Below, one piece after another: positions 1 through 13,100 of a stretch of 64,000 nucleotides of DNA. The DNA comes from Colius striatus (taxonomy: Eukaryota > Chordata > Aves > Coliiformes > Coliidae). The notes beneath the pieces were generated by a model. It was not told the origin of the DNA, searched no databases, and saw only the letters and a program-made list of their open reading frames with translations. The stretch is from the NCBI RefSeq assembly GCF_028858725.1, contig NC_084761.1, positions 95,753,971 to 95,817,970 on the forward strand, given 5' to 3'. The translations under genes and the position numbers were made by a program. Each line of letters begins with the position of its first letter. Position 1 is the stretch's first letter.

Positions 1-327
1 GCTGAAAGGACATTGTACCAACGTGGGAGTTGTTTTTTTCTACTAAGTAACAAGTGATAGGACAAAACAAGACAGCCTGAAGTTGTGATAGGAACGTTGA
101 GATTGGAGATAGGTAAAAACATTTTCCTTGAGAAGGCTGTTTGACACTGCCCCAGGCTGCCCAGGGAGGTGGAGGAGTCCTCATTCCTGGAGATATTGCA
201 AAGCCATGGAACTGAGGTGCTGAGGGCCATGGGTTAGTAGTGGGTTTGGCAACGTGAAGGAAGGGCTGGAACTCGATGATCTTAAAGATTTTTTCCAACT
301 GAAAATGATTCTGTGAGTCTATGAAAT
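1..327 (+). mobile_element. CR1 fragment, 5' cut by the window
   Basis: It carries the CR1 3' UTR landmarks in order: caagtgataggaca, caggctgcccagggaggtgg, gagggccatgggttagt, and the terminal gatgatcttaaag...gattctgtgagtctatga. Sense orientation. Moderately diverged. Confidence 0.85.
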
Positions 328-1735
328 ACAATTGTCTCTCCAGAGCAGCAACCAGTTACCTCACCATGAGGCTATCACTTCTTTATTCAATTCTTTGGCT
401 TACTCAGTACAGTTTCTGACAGAATGTGAGAAGAAAGTCTGACAGACAGCTTCCTCTACTATGTAGCTGTTATAAATCCCCAGAAGTCCATCAGACATGT
501 GGAGTAGGACAGGATCTTGTGAAAAAAAAATGTGATTAAGTAATTAAAGATTAAATCAAAGTCTAGACCAAGCAGGGAACAGAAATTTGCCTGTGAGTAA
601 CGGAGAGCCAGGCATCTCAACTTTGAATTTTCCCTAATTTTTCAGTATTAAAGGTATGTTATTAGCTATATTTTGTTCTACATCCAAGCATTGCAATTTT
701 CTCCTTGGCAATCAGTAATCATACCGCATTTCCCTAAGAAACATTGCTCAACTGACAGGCTTTGGTCTGCTTCCATTCTTCTATTTACTTTCTTTGAATA
801 GTATTGAATTTGAGAAATTGACAGTGTGGACACCTATGACCAAATCATCCTAAACTGCCTTCATAACCAACAGTGAGAAATAGGCATTTCCAGGCACTCA
901 GTTAATCTCACATATTTCATGATTATGTGTTAGGACGTAATGAAGTGGAGCTCAGCTGTACCTAGCAGTGTCATCTTTGACTGTAAGATTTATGCACCCA
1001 CATTAAGCTAGATGAATGTGTGTGATCTCCAATCTCTGAAAAAATAAATCTGAAATACACAGCAATCCTGTGTGTCCTGCATCCACATGCTTCAAATGGA
1101 GATTGTGTTAATATTTAGATAAACCAAGTAGTTACAGGCACATCAAGCCTGACGCTGGTTCTGAGGAAAATAATGGTTAACATGGGATATAGAAGATAAA
1201 CACCTGAAGGAGGGTACTATAATCCATATTTTCTTCCGAAAATAGATCCTATCAAGTTAATTTGATACCTTCTTTCATGAAATTGCACATTTGGTTGATT
1301 GTACAAGTGTCAGTTTTGCAGACTGAGATTTCCAGCAGGCATTTTTTCGTGAGATCATACACCATTTGAGTTAAAAAAAAAATAATAATCTCTGAGAGGA
1401 AGAATATTTAATATGTTGAAAACTAGCCTTCCAGTGGCCTACCTCTGCACTGAAAGGCAAGTATACATGAAGTATTATCACTGAAAAGATGTTTAATACA
1501 AAGTTATTCCTGTTCATATTGCCCACACTTAGTTCCTCAGAGACAATGTAAGCTGCGCTGATCTATATAAAGCTACTCTAGAAACCATTTCAGCTCATGA
1601 CCCCAATGGCATATTGTAATGCTCCTTTTACATGGTAAAGGGAACACAATTCACACTGGGTAGTGGTCCTCAGAGATGGTCACAGGTAAATCAGTACCAA
1701 GAGTTGTGGATTTGGCTCCAGACAGTGGAGAGAAG
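328..1735. other. Unique intergenic DNA
   Basis: AT-rich sequence between two CR1 fragments. I see no gene, RNA or repeat in it. Confidence 0.7.
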
Positions 1736-2122
1736 TCATAGACTAATAGAACAGTTTCACCTGGAAGAGATCTTTAAAATCACTGAGTCCAGGCTTTGTC
1801 CCAGCCCTATCAACCACTAGACCATTTCACTAAGTGCAACATCCACCCATTTCTGAAACCCCTCCAGTGACAGTAACTCCAGTGCCTCCCTGGGCAGTCC
1901 CTTCCAATGCCTGACAGCCCTTGCAGGAAAGAAATTTCTCCTCATATGCAGCCTGAACCTCCCCTGATGCAACTTGAGGCTGTTTCCTCTTGTTCTATTG
2001 TTTGTTACTAGGGAGAACAGACCAACCCCCATATCGCTACAGCTTCCGTTCAGACAGTTGTAGAGAGCTAGTAGGTGTACCCTGAGCCTTCTTTTCTCCA
2101 GGCTGACCAGTCCCAGAAAGTG
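1736..2122 (-). mobile_element. CR1 fragment
   Basis: On the minus strand it reads as the end of CR1 ORF2 and the 3' UTR: gactggtcagcctggagaaa, cctcaagttgcatcagggga, gggactgcccagggaggcac, then gattttaaagatctcttcca. The 102-residue minus frame at 1817-2125 is the decayed C-terminus of the CR1 reverse-transcriptase ORF, not a host gene. Confidence 0.85.
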
Positions 2123-2358
2123 CATCTGGAGAAGGCACTTGACTCTACACCACTGGTGATATCAAAAAAGGAGTTTACAAGCCATAATGAAAATTCAACC
2201 CAAGGGTCTGAGATGGAAACGGGTGCACAATCTCTTCAGTCTACAGGTGCATAAGCCCCACATGCATATCCTACCTATCAGCATAATGGAACAGCTCCTT
2301 ATGATTCCACTTAGAGCTGTCCCACAGAAAACCTAAGATATGTATGAAACAAATTACA

Positions 2359-2521
2359 GGAGAGAGAGGAGAGAGAGAGGAGAGAGAGAGGAGAGAGAGA
2401 GGAGAGAGAGAGGAGAGAGAGAGGAGAGAGAGAGGAGAGAGAGAGGAGAGAGAGAGGAGAGAGAGAGGAGAGAGAGAGGAGAGAGAGAGGAGAGAGAGAG
2501 GAGAGAGAGGAGAGAGAGGAG
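2359..2521 (+). repeat. 11-bp GA minisatellite
   Basis: This is a pure purine array. The GG doublets recur every 11 bp from 2368 to 2500, giving 12 exact copies of ggagagagaga. One 9-bp variant (ggagagaga) precedes the array and two follow it. All open frames in 2311-2592 are products of this repeat. Confidence 0.97.
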
Positions 2522-2851
2522 ATCTTCAATTCCAGTCTGAATCTGACCTTATTTCCAAAAAGAAAAAAAGACAAAATCCCAAGTAGTTCCAACTACTATG
2601 GAAACCAAGAGTCCAATATTGCTTTGTTTGATCAAGAGATCTCAACTACTTGGCTACCTTGACTATTGAAAACCCCTACAGAATCAGAAGTACATGACAA
2701 TACTACTTGTAAGAAGCTAATTCCATCCACAATTTTCTTCAGAATTGAGGGGGGGAAAAAATCTAAAAAATATGGAAAATATGGTGCACAGAAATCTTTC
2801 AAGACTATATATAAACTAAAACCTTCACCAGCAGTTCTTAGAATCTTATTC

Positions 2852-3092
2852 TCAGAATCACAGAATCTCAAGGGTTGGAAGGGACTTTGAAAGACCATCC
2901 AGTCTAACCCCCCTGCCAGAGCAGGACAACTTAGAGTGGGTCACACACAACTCATTCAGGGTGGTTTGAATGTCTCCAGAGAAGGAGACTCCACAACCCA
3001 TCTGGGCAGTCCCTTCTGGTGCTCCCTCACCTCAACGGGGAAGAAATTCTTCCTTGTATTTCTTTGGAACCTCTTTTGTTCCAGCTTATTCT
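2852..3092 (-). mobile_element. CR1 3' end fragment
   Basis: Reading on plus: aatcacagaatctcaagggt, ttggaagggactttgaaaga, then cccccctgccagagcaggac and the ctccagagaaggagactcca block. This is the reverse complement of a CR1 3' end. Confidence 0.88.
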
Positions 3093-4500
3093 TAATTTCT
3101 ATGGCAGAGGTGTTGATATGATACATTATTTGATAAATATAATTTTATGTCTGACTCTAGAAAAAATAATAACCAGGCTCTGCCTAATATGGGTCAGAGT
3201 TTGTTAGGGAGAGATCAGAACTGTCAATGGTTGTTTCTTGCATGGAGCATCACAAGTCTTTAACTGTCCAGGAAATATAAAGTGTCAAGTGCCTCCTTAA
3301 TTTTCACCAAAATGTTGTAAAATACAGAAACTTGAGTGCTTCCAGACTTCATTTTCTCTGCCTGCTTGACATTTTACTCTGTTGATATCAAGGTGCGCTA
3401 TGTTTCAGGAGTTATTCATAAATACTCAGACTCTAACATGAACACGTACTCATTAGTAACATAGTTCTCCAATTTCTTTATTAGCTATGACCAGAGACAA
3501 TACTGTGTCTTGTACCTGTTGTATGTTTCTGAGAGTAGGTTTAAATGCCTACAGGAATGCCTCTTTCAATAAAAACAGAAATCACAGTGAAGTTACAGTG
3601 CAATAACGATATTTAACATGTATAAGCACAGTTGAAGCCAAATTAAACCCTTAGCCATCAGTTATTGATGAACAGTTCTCCTTTTGCTTGCATAAGATTA
3701 TCTGTTAGGTTCTTATTATTTATAATTTTTAGTGAGAGTTCATCAAATAAATAGTTTCCTGCAGTTTGAATACCTTAGAAGTTCACCAGAAACTTAAAGC
3801 TGTTAATTGTTAATGTCTTTTTTAGCTTATCTGAACTCACTGATTCAAATAGTCTACTGCTAAAACCAAAGCTGGAGAATCATATTCTGCTCCTACTTGC
3901 ATCTCCCAAGTCTATATAGATATACAGGTTTACAAATTGTAAAAAGAAATAAAAACCCATCTACTAGGTGAATCTGGGCCTGATGCTTCATTAGTGTAGT
4001 TAAATAGTAGTTGGTCCTTTCCCCTGTGAGAGTCACAACAGGGCTAAGTCATTTCTCAAGTTGTTTTACTCATAGAGAATTCAAAGAGCATGAGACTCAT
4101 GGAGTTGGTGATCTCTTTAAAGGGAGCTATTGAATATGCTGTCAGGAAAAAGAAAAGCATTTTGAACATGGTTTGCATTCCACAGATCCCTGACATGGTG
4201 CAAAACAGTCCTTCGGCTACTCCTACCCAAGAGCTTCTCACCTCCTCACTCCTATTCTTTGGCTTCTTACATGATATGGATTAGTCACTATGTTACTTAA
4301 ACTTCCAGCACATTTATCTGCCCAGTATGAGCAAGCAGCCAAGCTCCAGCGGTCAAGCATTCCCAGAGCTGCCTGCAAAAGATACTACAGGAAAACATGG
4401 GCTAGCATTTTCAATTTAATACAAAGAATACCCAGGATTCAAAAGAAGGCATTCAGCTGCTATTGGCTGATATTAAATTGAATAAAGAAATATTCTCTTA
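3093..4500. other. Unique intergenic DNA
   Basis: AT-rich sequence without a recognisable gene or repeat. The short open frames at 4056-4481 have no family resemblance. Confidence 0.7.
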
Positions 4501-5000
4501 TCATAGAAACATAGAATGGTAGGGGTTGGAAGGGACCTTAAGAGATCATCCAGTCTAATTCCCCTGCAGAAGCAGGTTCCACCTAGATCAGGTCAAATAG
4601 GAATGTGTCCAGGTGGGTCTTGAAGGAGACTCCACACCCTCCCTGGGCAGCCTGTGCCAAGGCTCCCTCAACTGGAACAGTAAAATAGTTTTTTCTTATA
4701 TTTAAATGGAACTTTTTGTGTTCCAGCTTCATCCCATTACCCCTTTTCCTGTTGCTAGATACAATAGAAAAAAGAGATGTCCCAACCTCCTGACACCCAT
4801 CATTTAGATATTTATAAATATTAATAAGATCCCCCCACAGTCTTCTCTTCTCCGGACTAAACAGCCCCAGTTCCTGCAGCCTTTCCTCATAAGGAAAATG
4901 CTCCAGTCCCCTGATCATCTTGGTGGCCCTGCGCTGGCCTCTCTCCAGCAACTGTCTCTCTTGAGCTGAGGAGCCCAAAACTGGACACAGGACTCCAACT
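4501..5000 (-). mobile_element. CR1 3' end, about 500 bp
   Basis: The plus strand has catagaatggtaggggttgg, cccctgcagaagcaggttcc, and the inverted coding tail up to ctggacacaggactccaact. The minus frame at 4583-4978 (131 residues) is the CR1 ORF2 C-terminus (QLLERGQRRATKMIRGLEHF, RRLWGDLINIYKYL), still open for this stretch. Confidence 0.92.
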
Positions 5001-6411
5001 TAAACAAAACAAACAAGAAAAACTTCACTGCTGGTGGAAAAGATGTCTTTGCTAGTGTAAATTTAAATGTGGGCCAAATCACTACTGTTCAAGAAAATAA
5101 ATGTATAAGAACAAGATCTTTATTCAATAACAGTATATTATAACCTAAGCTAAGTTATGACTGAAGAGTTATTGTGACAAAATAATTATAGGCAATTTAT
5201 GCTACAGAGAGGGTATTTTGAATTTTCTTCAGTTAAATTTGTATATATAAGGAATATAAAGTCACTTTAATGTTACTGCACAGGACAAGAATCCACAGTT
5301 ATGAAGCATTTATGTTACAAATTGATACATGTTTTCTTACCAGAACCTCAGGCAAAGATAATTAGAGTAAAGGATGTTTGTGACAGTTTCAAATAAGATT
5401 ATATTAATCTCCTGATAATTTTTTTCACAAGGGGCTGAGGCACAGGTGCTATGAATCATTGCTTTACTATTAGTCATTCTTTACTGATGCCTAGTCTGCC
5501 AATGTATGGATTTTAATATAGAATTAATTGTGGACAGAAGATTTTACGTGGCATATTTCTGAAGCTCCTATTCATTGATATGTATTTATGACTTCAGAAG
5601 TGAGTCTTTTGCAACTTCTTGATCACTTATTGTCAAATTTAAATTGGTTTCTGGAGCTTCCTCAGGCAGAGAGCTTCTGTGCTCAAGTGGCCTCACACAG
5701 ACACACAGGCAGATCATGCAGGTTAATGAGACAGGAGTGAGAATAAAAGCAAAGCGACTAGGTTAAGCAAAACTTCAATGAGATTCATGTCATTACAGAG
5801 GCCGCTTCTGGCATCCAAGCTACTCAACCAGCTCTAACACTCTACGCACTACAGTCATGGATTTATTCTGAACACACAGGCTGGGCAGTACGAAACACTT
5901 CAACACCAAACTTGACCACAAAAGGCAACTCAAAACACTTCCACTTAGAAGTTTTGCGTATTCTGAATAAATCAATGAAATTTATCTCCTACTCTTACTT
6001 TTCAATGATGGACTGGTTTTCTTCACCACTTCCACCAGCAATTCCCACGTCTGACAGACTTCTGCTCACTTCTTAACTGATCTGACATTTCAGAGGAGCT
6101 TAGTTACATCTCCAAATTAAACCTAATCCAAATAATTACGTTAGATGCTCCAACATTGCCTCGTATGCCCTACTTGTAGGAAGCAATCCAACCATTTATT
6201 GTTATCCAGCATTCATGTTTCTATATTGCAGACTGCAAACAAGTTTTGTGAGTCTTACAAATTCACTAGCCCAGAAATGGAGCCAATCACATGATCATAA
6301 TAAACATACTAGCATTTTTAATTTGTCTGTCCTTATAATAGATTAAAAGCCTAGGAAAAAAAGATTTACAGGCAAAGGAAGCTCTTGCTAACAGGACCAA
6401 TGTTGAATACT
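5001..6411. other. Unique intergenic DNA
   Basis: Nothing coding was recognised. The part at about 5650-5990 is somewhat richer in GC and CA, but I cannot assign it to a repeat family. Confidence 0.65.
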
Positions 6412-6672
6412 TGACAAGGGGTAATGGGATGAAGCTGTAACACAAAAAGTTAAGAAAAGTAAGTAAGTATAAGAAAACACTCTTTTACTGTGAGGGTGAT
6501 GGAGCAGTGGCACGGGCTGCCCAGGGCAACTGTGGAGTCTCCTTCCTTAGAGGTCTTCAGGATCCACCTGAACACGTTCCTATTTGACCTGATCTAGGTG
6601 AACCTGCTTCTACAGGGGGATTGGACTAGATGATCTCTAAAGGTCCCTTCCAATCCCTACCATTCTATGATT
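6412..6672 (+). mobile_element. CR1 3' end fragment
   Basis: It holds gacaaggggtaatgggatga, gggctgcccagggcaactgt, cctgatctaggtgaacctgc and the tail aaggtcccttccaatcccta...attctatgatt. Confidence 0.9.
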
Positions 6673-9600
6673 CCCATAGTAAGAGCTGAACCATGCAATG
6701 CCCAATTTCACTTCAGTAAGACACACGCATCCCTGTCATGTAAACTTAGACACTAAGCTCTCTTATCAAAGCCTGCTCAGAGAAGTTGTATCTTGACAGA
6801 ACATTGGCCACATGGAAAACAAACAAAAAAAAAAAATCAACCCCCAGAAAACCCCAACATAGCCAAACTGAGGAGAAAATAGTCCAATTTCAAGCTTGAA
6901 GTAGTTGGGAAATGAAAGATGTCCCAAAGGTGTATGGAATTGCTGCAGAGAAATAGTAAGCCCCTCTCAGGTACCAACCTGAACAAAGGATCTCAAGGGT
7001 CACTGCCAAGTGCATTATAACAAGACAATACAGAAAAAGCTATTATGCCTTTTATCAATGTTATCGCCATACAGTGTATAATCTAGAAGGAACACCTTAC
7101 TTTGGATAAATTACATTTTGAAGACAGTCTGGGAGTGCCCTGCTTTGAAGAATCATAATTTACATACCTGAAACAGAGAGTACATCTTCACCCTACGGCA
7201 GAGAATGAGGCAGAGACCTTCAAGTCAGCTTTGAGTAGACACAGAAATGTTGGGAGAAGTGGTGGCACAAAGCACACTCTCCCTGGAGAAGAGGGGAAAT
7301 CAGGCTCCAGAATGGGGCCATAAGAAAAGAGAAAGACAAGGGCAGTGGTGTGATGCAGGCAGCAAACATCCAATCCAGGCAACAACGGAGATGAGAAAGG
7401 AGATTCTTTGAGGACTGTGTTTGCTATCAGTCAAAAAGACAATAATTGATGTAAACTAAACCTGAGTGCAAGGAAGCAGCTGCAATAGTGGAGTGGACAA
7501 AGGTAAAGTTGTTTGCATTGTCTTTTTTTTAATGACTATCCTGTTTGCTCATGACATTTTTGCAATTTATTTATGTTAATAAATACTATGGCATGTGTTC
7601 TAATAAAACTTGACTTTTACAGATGTTTTTATCTGCCTTGAAAAGATTATTATGGGGAAGAGACATATTTTCTGCATTGAAACCCCAAATGCCTTATGGG
7701 TATTTTCAGCCAGTGCAATAGTAGATAGACACAATCTTGGAAGACAACACAGACAATAAAGCAGAACTAGAGAAGAGCTTGGACTCCTCTGAATAGTGCA
7801 AGATGAAGATCCATGAGCATTTTCTGTCATAGAAGCCATTGTTTTTCAGAGGCCTTTAGTCCAAGCTTTCTCTTGCAGAAGTGTGTAATAAAGGATAAAG
7901 CTCTTTAACAAAATTTCCTTCATCTCAGGCTACTGAAAAAGCTTTCTGTTATTGTCACATGGGGTTATAAGATGCCCACTCAATTAGGTTAACCTAAGTA
8001 ATGGAACTTCCTCCTGAACACAAAGTGTTGAGGTAGAGGAGAAGAAGAAAAAAGTGAAAGTGACTATACTTGAGACACAATGCTAGAAAGTTTTAAACCC
8101 ATAAAATCCTCAGTAATCAAGTATTTATCTAAATGAGAGCAAAGCTTTCTTAGTTTGACTGCAAACCTAAAATTCCACGGCTTTGGAAGGAGGGAGAAGA
8201 ATCTGAAAGCAAAAAATTAACAAGCAAAGTGCTCTGTATGATTGAATTAATAATGTAAAAGAGGTTTCCCAAATGACAAACACAAAATCTGAAAAGAAAA
8301 ACAAAACTTCTCTGCAATCTAAAATGGGTCATTAATAAAAAATAGAAAATGCTTTTGAATGAGTTCTGTTAGCTCATTGTTTCCTGTAAAACTGTTACAA
8401 ATACATATTACTTACCATGAGTAACCTTTGCCATGTCATAAAAGATGTGTTCTGCTTTCCAACTCAACTAGATCTAACTCTGTGACCACCAGCCCTTGAA
8501 GCCCCTACCATCACCTTTACAGAAAGGGAGGCCACCTGCTGAACAGATAAATGTGAAACTCTTCCTTGCCAATAGCCACACCTTTGCCATGTACTCTCAG
8601 ATAGGAAGCACCTTTCATTCAACTAAGTAGGCTTTTACCAGCAGAGCCTCAGGGGAAGCAATTAAATTTAATAGGAGGCGTAACTCCTAAATAAATGCAT
8701 TTCTTAGCCAAGGCATCAGGAAGCAAAGGCCAGCTTACCCTCTGCAGCATGCAAGATACCCTGAGACATTCCCACATCAACTGCAGCATTTCCATTTCTC
8801 TTTTCAAGTTTAATTTATGTTCTCATTTCCTAACGAGCTGCACTAAAGCAATAAGCCTTGATGAGGAAGACATTATCATGAGACGACTTAGTATGCCCAA
8901 CACATGATGCTCTACAGGTCAATTATAAGGTCAATTAACAAACCATATTCTCAGTCAGACATTTTTGTTAGTAAGAACAGTATAAATTAACAGGCTTTGG
9001 AACAGCCCTAGTAATTTTCTTTTTCTTTAAGTCTGAAAAGCATTTGAGAAGGAGATTAAGGAAAAAAAAAGTCATTTAAGGAGCGATTTCTTCACATCTT
9101 CATTAAAACAAGGCAGGAGCTTCTGAAATTGAGACAAATGCCAGGCTTTTACAGTTATATGTGAGTCTAGAAAGCTTTCTGCTTTAATTTTCTGTAGCTG
9201 AAGAACTTAAAAATCATTATGACTAGCTATATACAAGTACTTGATAGGGGAAAAAGAGTCAGGGTGGTTTTTTTCTCAATCTAATTTATATTTTCACCTA
9301 GATCCAGCCTGGCAAATACACCTGTCAATTTGAAAATCTTTATCCATGAAGTCAGTTCACATGTATCATGTAATTTCAGACTTAAATTTGAAAACTGCTC
9401 CTGGAAAATCTGAAGTAATTTGAAAGAAGGTGACCACAGGGTACAGCTCTTTAAGAGTACTTGAGTTGCAGATGTTCCTTATTTGCTTTATGACATAATA
9501 GTAGATGTGATATCTGGAAGAATCAAGAGATAACAAAATATTTATCAGGGATTCTCTTTTGTTTTCTTTTTGGGTTTTGGGGTTTTTTTAGTGGTTTTAA

Positions 9601-9692
9601 TTTACTTGTACTTAATTAAAAAAAAACAACAAACCAGAAATAAATTCTTTTAAGGATTCTTGGCAATTTGGAAGTATTTTGTCCACTTCTGG
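6673..9692. other. Unique intergenic DNA
   Basis: AT-rich, with homopolymer runs only (for example the G/T-rich run at about 9556-9590). No gene, RNA or element was recognised. Confidence 0.7.
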
Positions 9693-10165
9693 ACTTCTCA
9701 GAAGGCCACAGAGCTGCTGGAGAGAGTTCAGTGCAGGGCCACTAAGATGATGGAGTGAAGAATCTCCCTTATGATGAAAGGCTGAGGGAGCTGGGGCTCT
9801 TCTGCTTGGAGGAGACTGAGGAGTGACCTCATTAATATTTACACATACACAAAGGGTGAGTGTCAGGAGGATGGAGCCAGACTCTTCTCAGTGATGGCCA
9901 ATGATACAACAAGAGGCAATAAGTACAAGCTGGAATATAAGAGATTCCAAAGAAATATGAGACATAACTTCTTCCCTGTTGAGGTGAAGGAGCACTGGAA
10001 GGGGCTGCCCAGATGGGGTGTGGAGTCTCCTTCTCTGGAGACATTCAAACCCAACTGGATGAGTTCCTGTGTGACCTATTCTAGATCGTCCTTCTCTGTC
10101 AGGGGGGTTGGACTGGATGATATTTCAAGGTCCCTTACAGCCTTTGAGATTCTATGATTCTCTGT
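9693..10165 (+). mobile_element. CR1 3' end fragment
   Basis: It begins inside CR1 ORF2 (gagagttcagtgcagggcca), continues through tgaggagtgacctcattaat and aggggctgcccagatggggt, and ends tttgagattctatgattctc. The open frames at 9832-10157 are decayed CR1 coding and antisense frames. Confidence 0.92.
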
Positions 10166-13100
10166 AATTGCACTAGATAAATAAAAATTATCTGAGGAAA
10201 CTGATAGTGATGAAGTGGGATGTAGTAGCAAAGCGTGTCTGAAAACTCAACCCACAACAGTGAAAAAAAATGTTGTTTTCACTGATGAAATGTGTTAACA
10301 AGTTAATACAGATTACTGACTTATATCTGAGTATCTGTGTGGGTGTAGTCTTAGATTAATACTTGACGCTCTGTTTTGTTTTTCTTACCATCAACCTGAT
10401 TATTGGGGTGAAGTGGGAGTTTCCATCATCTGCTTCTCATTCAGGAGACACAGCAGCCATGGTGGTTTGGGATTTTTTTAATGTGAGAATTCATATAAAA
10501 CCTTTGCAAACTTTTTATTTTTTTTTTTTTTAACTTATATTTTCTTTTTGAATATACAGAAAAATACATTTTCCCCGAGTGTGGATCACAGACTGGGTGA
10601 TGGTGTGCATGCTACAGCCCAGGTCTCTGCATACCTTGTCCTGACCCTGCATGGCCACACACCAGCTAAAGGAGTCAAAGCTGTTCATGTCTATATTGAA
10701 CAAACCCTAAATTCCTATAGACAATTCTTGTGGTGAAGATGCTGGTACCTGTTCTGTGGATTCATGATATTTACACAGAGTCAAATGGGAAACATTGCAT
10801 CTGTCTGGGTAAGTATGATGTGCTCGTCTGACTGCTGATATCGCCATGAGAAGTCCTCAGGACAATGAAAAGGTATGGAGAGAGACATTGAAGATTGATT
10901 GAAACCTTGTGTTTCCTACATTCTTCCTTCAGCTTCATTAAATTTTAAACCATAAAGCTTCCAAACACCTTTACTTCTCTTTAAAATTTAACATCACATG
11001 AGATACATCTAAATAAATATTTCTCTAAAGTTATTTTGTCCTTTTTCTTCAGCTGTTTCCAAGGAAATAGTCATTTCTAACATGACCCTGACAGAATTTT
11101 AAGATTTCTATACCTGTCAATTTCTTATTCTATCTCAGGATTTAGTTTTTGAGGCTTAATTCCAGAGTGTCTTTTCAGAGATGGTAGTGTCAATTTTTCT
11201 TTCTCCTTTTCCTCCCAAAGATAATTTAAAGTTTACAAGGTACAAAGTATAATGACTTTCACACCAACACTGTCATACAGATATGGAATACAATCCCCTT
11301 CTCATGACTCTCTTTGAAGTAATTAGAAAAATGTTTGCTTTAATTGTGCAAAACTCCAATACCAGCCCTGAAATGTCAGTAGTTAAAACAGTTATCCAAG
11401 TCTCCTTTAATCATAAGACTTTGCACTGTTGCAGTCCTTTAGATAACTCTCCCATCCATGCCACTTGTATTTACACTTATGCTATAGCTTGTTCATGCTG
11501 AAGTGATGAAAGACTTTCTATAAACCAATAGGTAGAAACAGATCAATCAAAGCATAACATAAAGAGACAAAGACAGAAAGCAACCAGTGGGGTCTTATCA
11601 AATACAGTTTTTGTGAGTAAAGAAAATACCTATAATTTAAGAACTTGTATCACTCCTTCTTCCTCCCATAGACATTTCTCTCATATTGCACACATGCAAA
11701 ATAAGCACTGAGTTGCAAGGATTGCTTTGTTTAAACTGCTCTCAGTTAAAGAGAGCAGGGAATGCTTAGTTTAAACTGCTCTCAGTTAAAGGAATCTCTC
11801 ACAGTGTGTGAGATCCAGCTAATGTGATTTTTGAGGTATCATTAATAGTGAAGGTCATAAATGTCTCCCCCTGCCCTCTCAACATACACAATTGTGTGAT
11901 CATTCAAACAATCACAGACCAGGGCACTAGGGAAAACCAGAGGAGCTTTTCTTCACAAGGTGAATAAATGACTGTGTTGAAATACCACACAGCTTCTCCA
12001 ATCTCTCAGCTGTGCACACTGCAGATTTAAAACCCTGTCGTAAGGGACAAATGAAACTAAGAGGCACGTAGGCTTCACATAGCTCTTTGACAAAGTCTGG
12101 TGATCTTAATTTATTCCTAATTATGATCTAAATAATGGATCTTCCTTATGGTCTCAGTTGTAGACCAAGGCCTAATTAATAATGAAAATTGTATATGACA
12201 ACTACCAGTGTCTGTGTCAGCTTCCCCAGGTTCCAGACAGTGGACTGCCTAACTCTGAGTAATGCTGGGCAGTGATGCTGCTGGTAAGCTAATGAATACA
12301 AGGAGCCTATGGTTTCACTGAAATAGACTTGACTTCCACATAGCCAAAAATCCTCCAAAGCCCACCCCAAAAAACCCACACCACACATATCTATTGACAT
12401 ATATATATATATGAATATATGTATTTGAAAAGTCAAGCAATGGGATCTTCAGAGATTCCATACAGAAGGTCTAGTGATATCCTTGTGATATTCTAGCTAC
12501 ATAAAAGCAACACCTGCTTCCTGGGCAGCACACATCTAATTGGTGTATTTTCAGCCATCTAAATGTCTGTGTATCCCAGGAAGATTTATGTGTGCATATA
12601 TGCACACACACAAAGTGTACATAAATAAAAACAGATACGGTTAAAGTAAAATCATCAAATAGATTAAGAGAAACTAAGGGAGTTTTTCTCATTTCTCCTC
12701 CTGTTAGCAGCCAAATCTATGGTTCAGGGAGGAGACAGATCCATTAAGACAATTTAATATGATCTGGTAATGCAGGCAAACGAACCTTCTTTTTATAATC
12801 TCTGCATGGAATGTTTCAAAATGAGAGTAATAGATTGAATACATCTTTCTAGCAAAGTCATTACCTTTGAATATTCTAGGAGGCTTTGGAAACATTATTT
12901 CTCTTTCTTCTTCATATTTAATTTTTAGTGAGCTCAGACAAAGCAGATAAGTAAAAACATTTCCCATTCTGCAAAGATACATCTCTTTTCAAGTCTATTA
13001 TTATGCAGGAATTACCAGACAACTCTGAACTTTGAAATTTTACCCAAAGGGAGAGGCTAATATTGGGCAGCAGTTACTCACCTACAACACCTCACCTAAC

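Noticed and set aside
2311..2592. Arg/Glu-rich and Leu/Ser-rich open frames
   Set aside because: They are translations of the 11-bp GA minisatellite.
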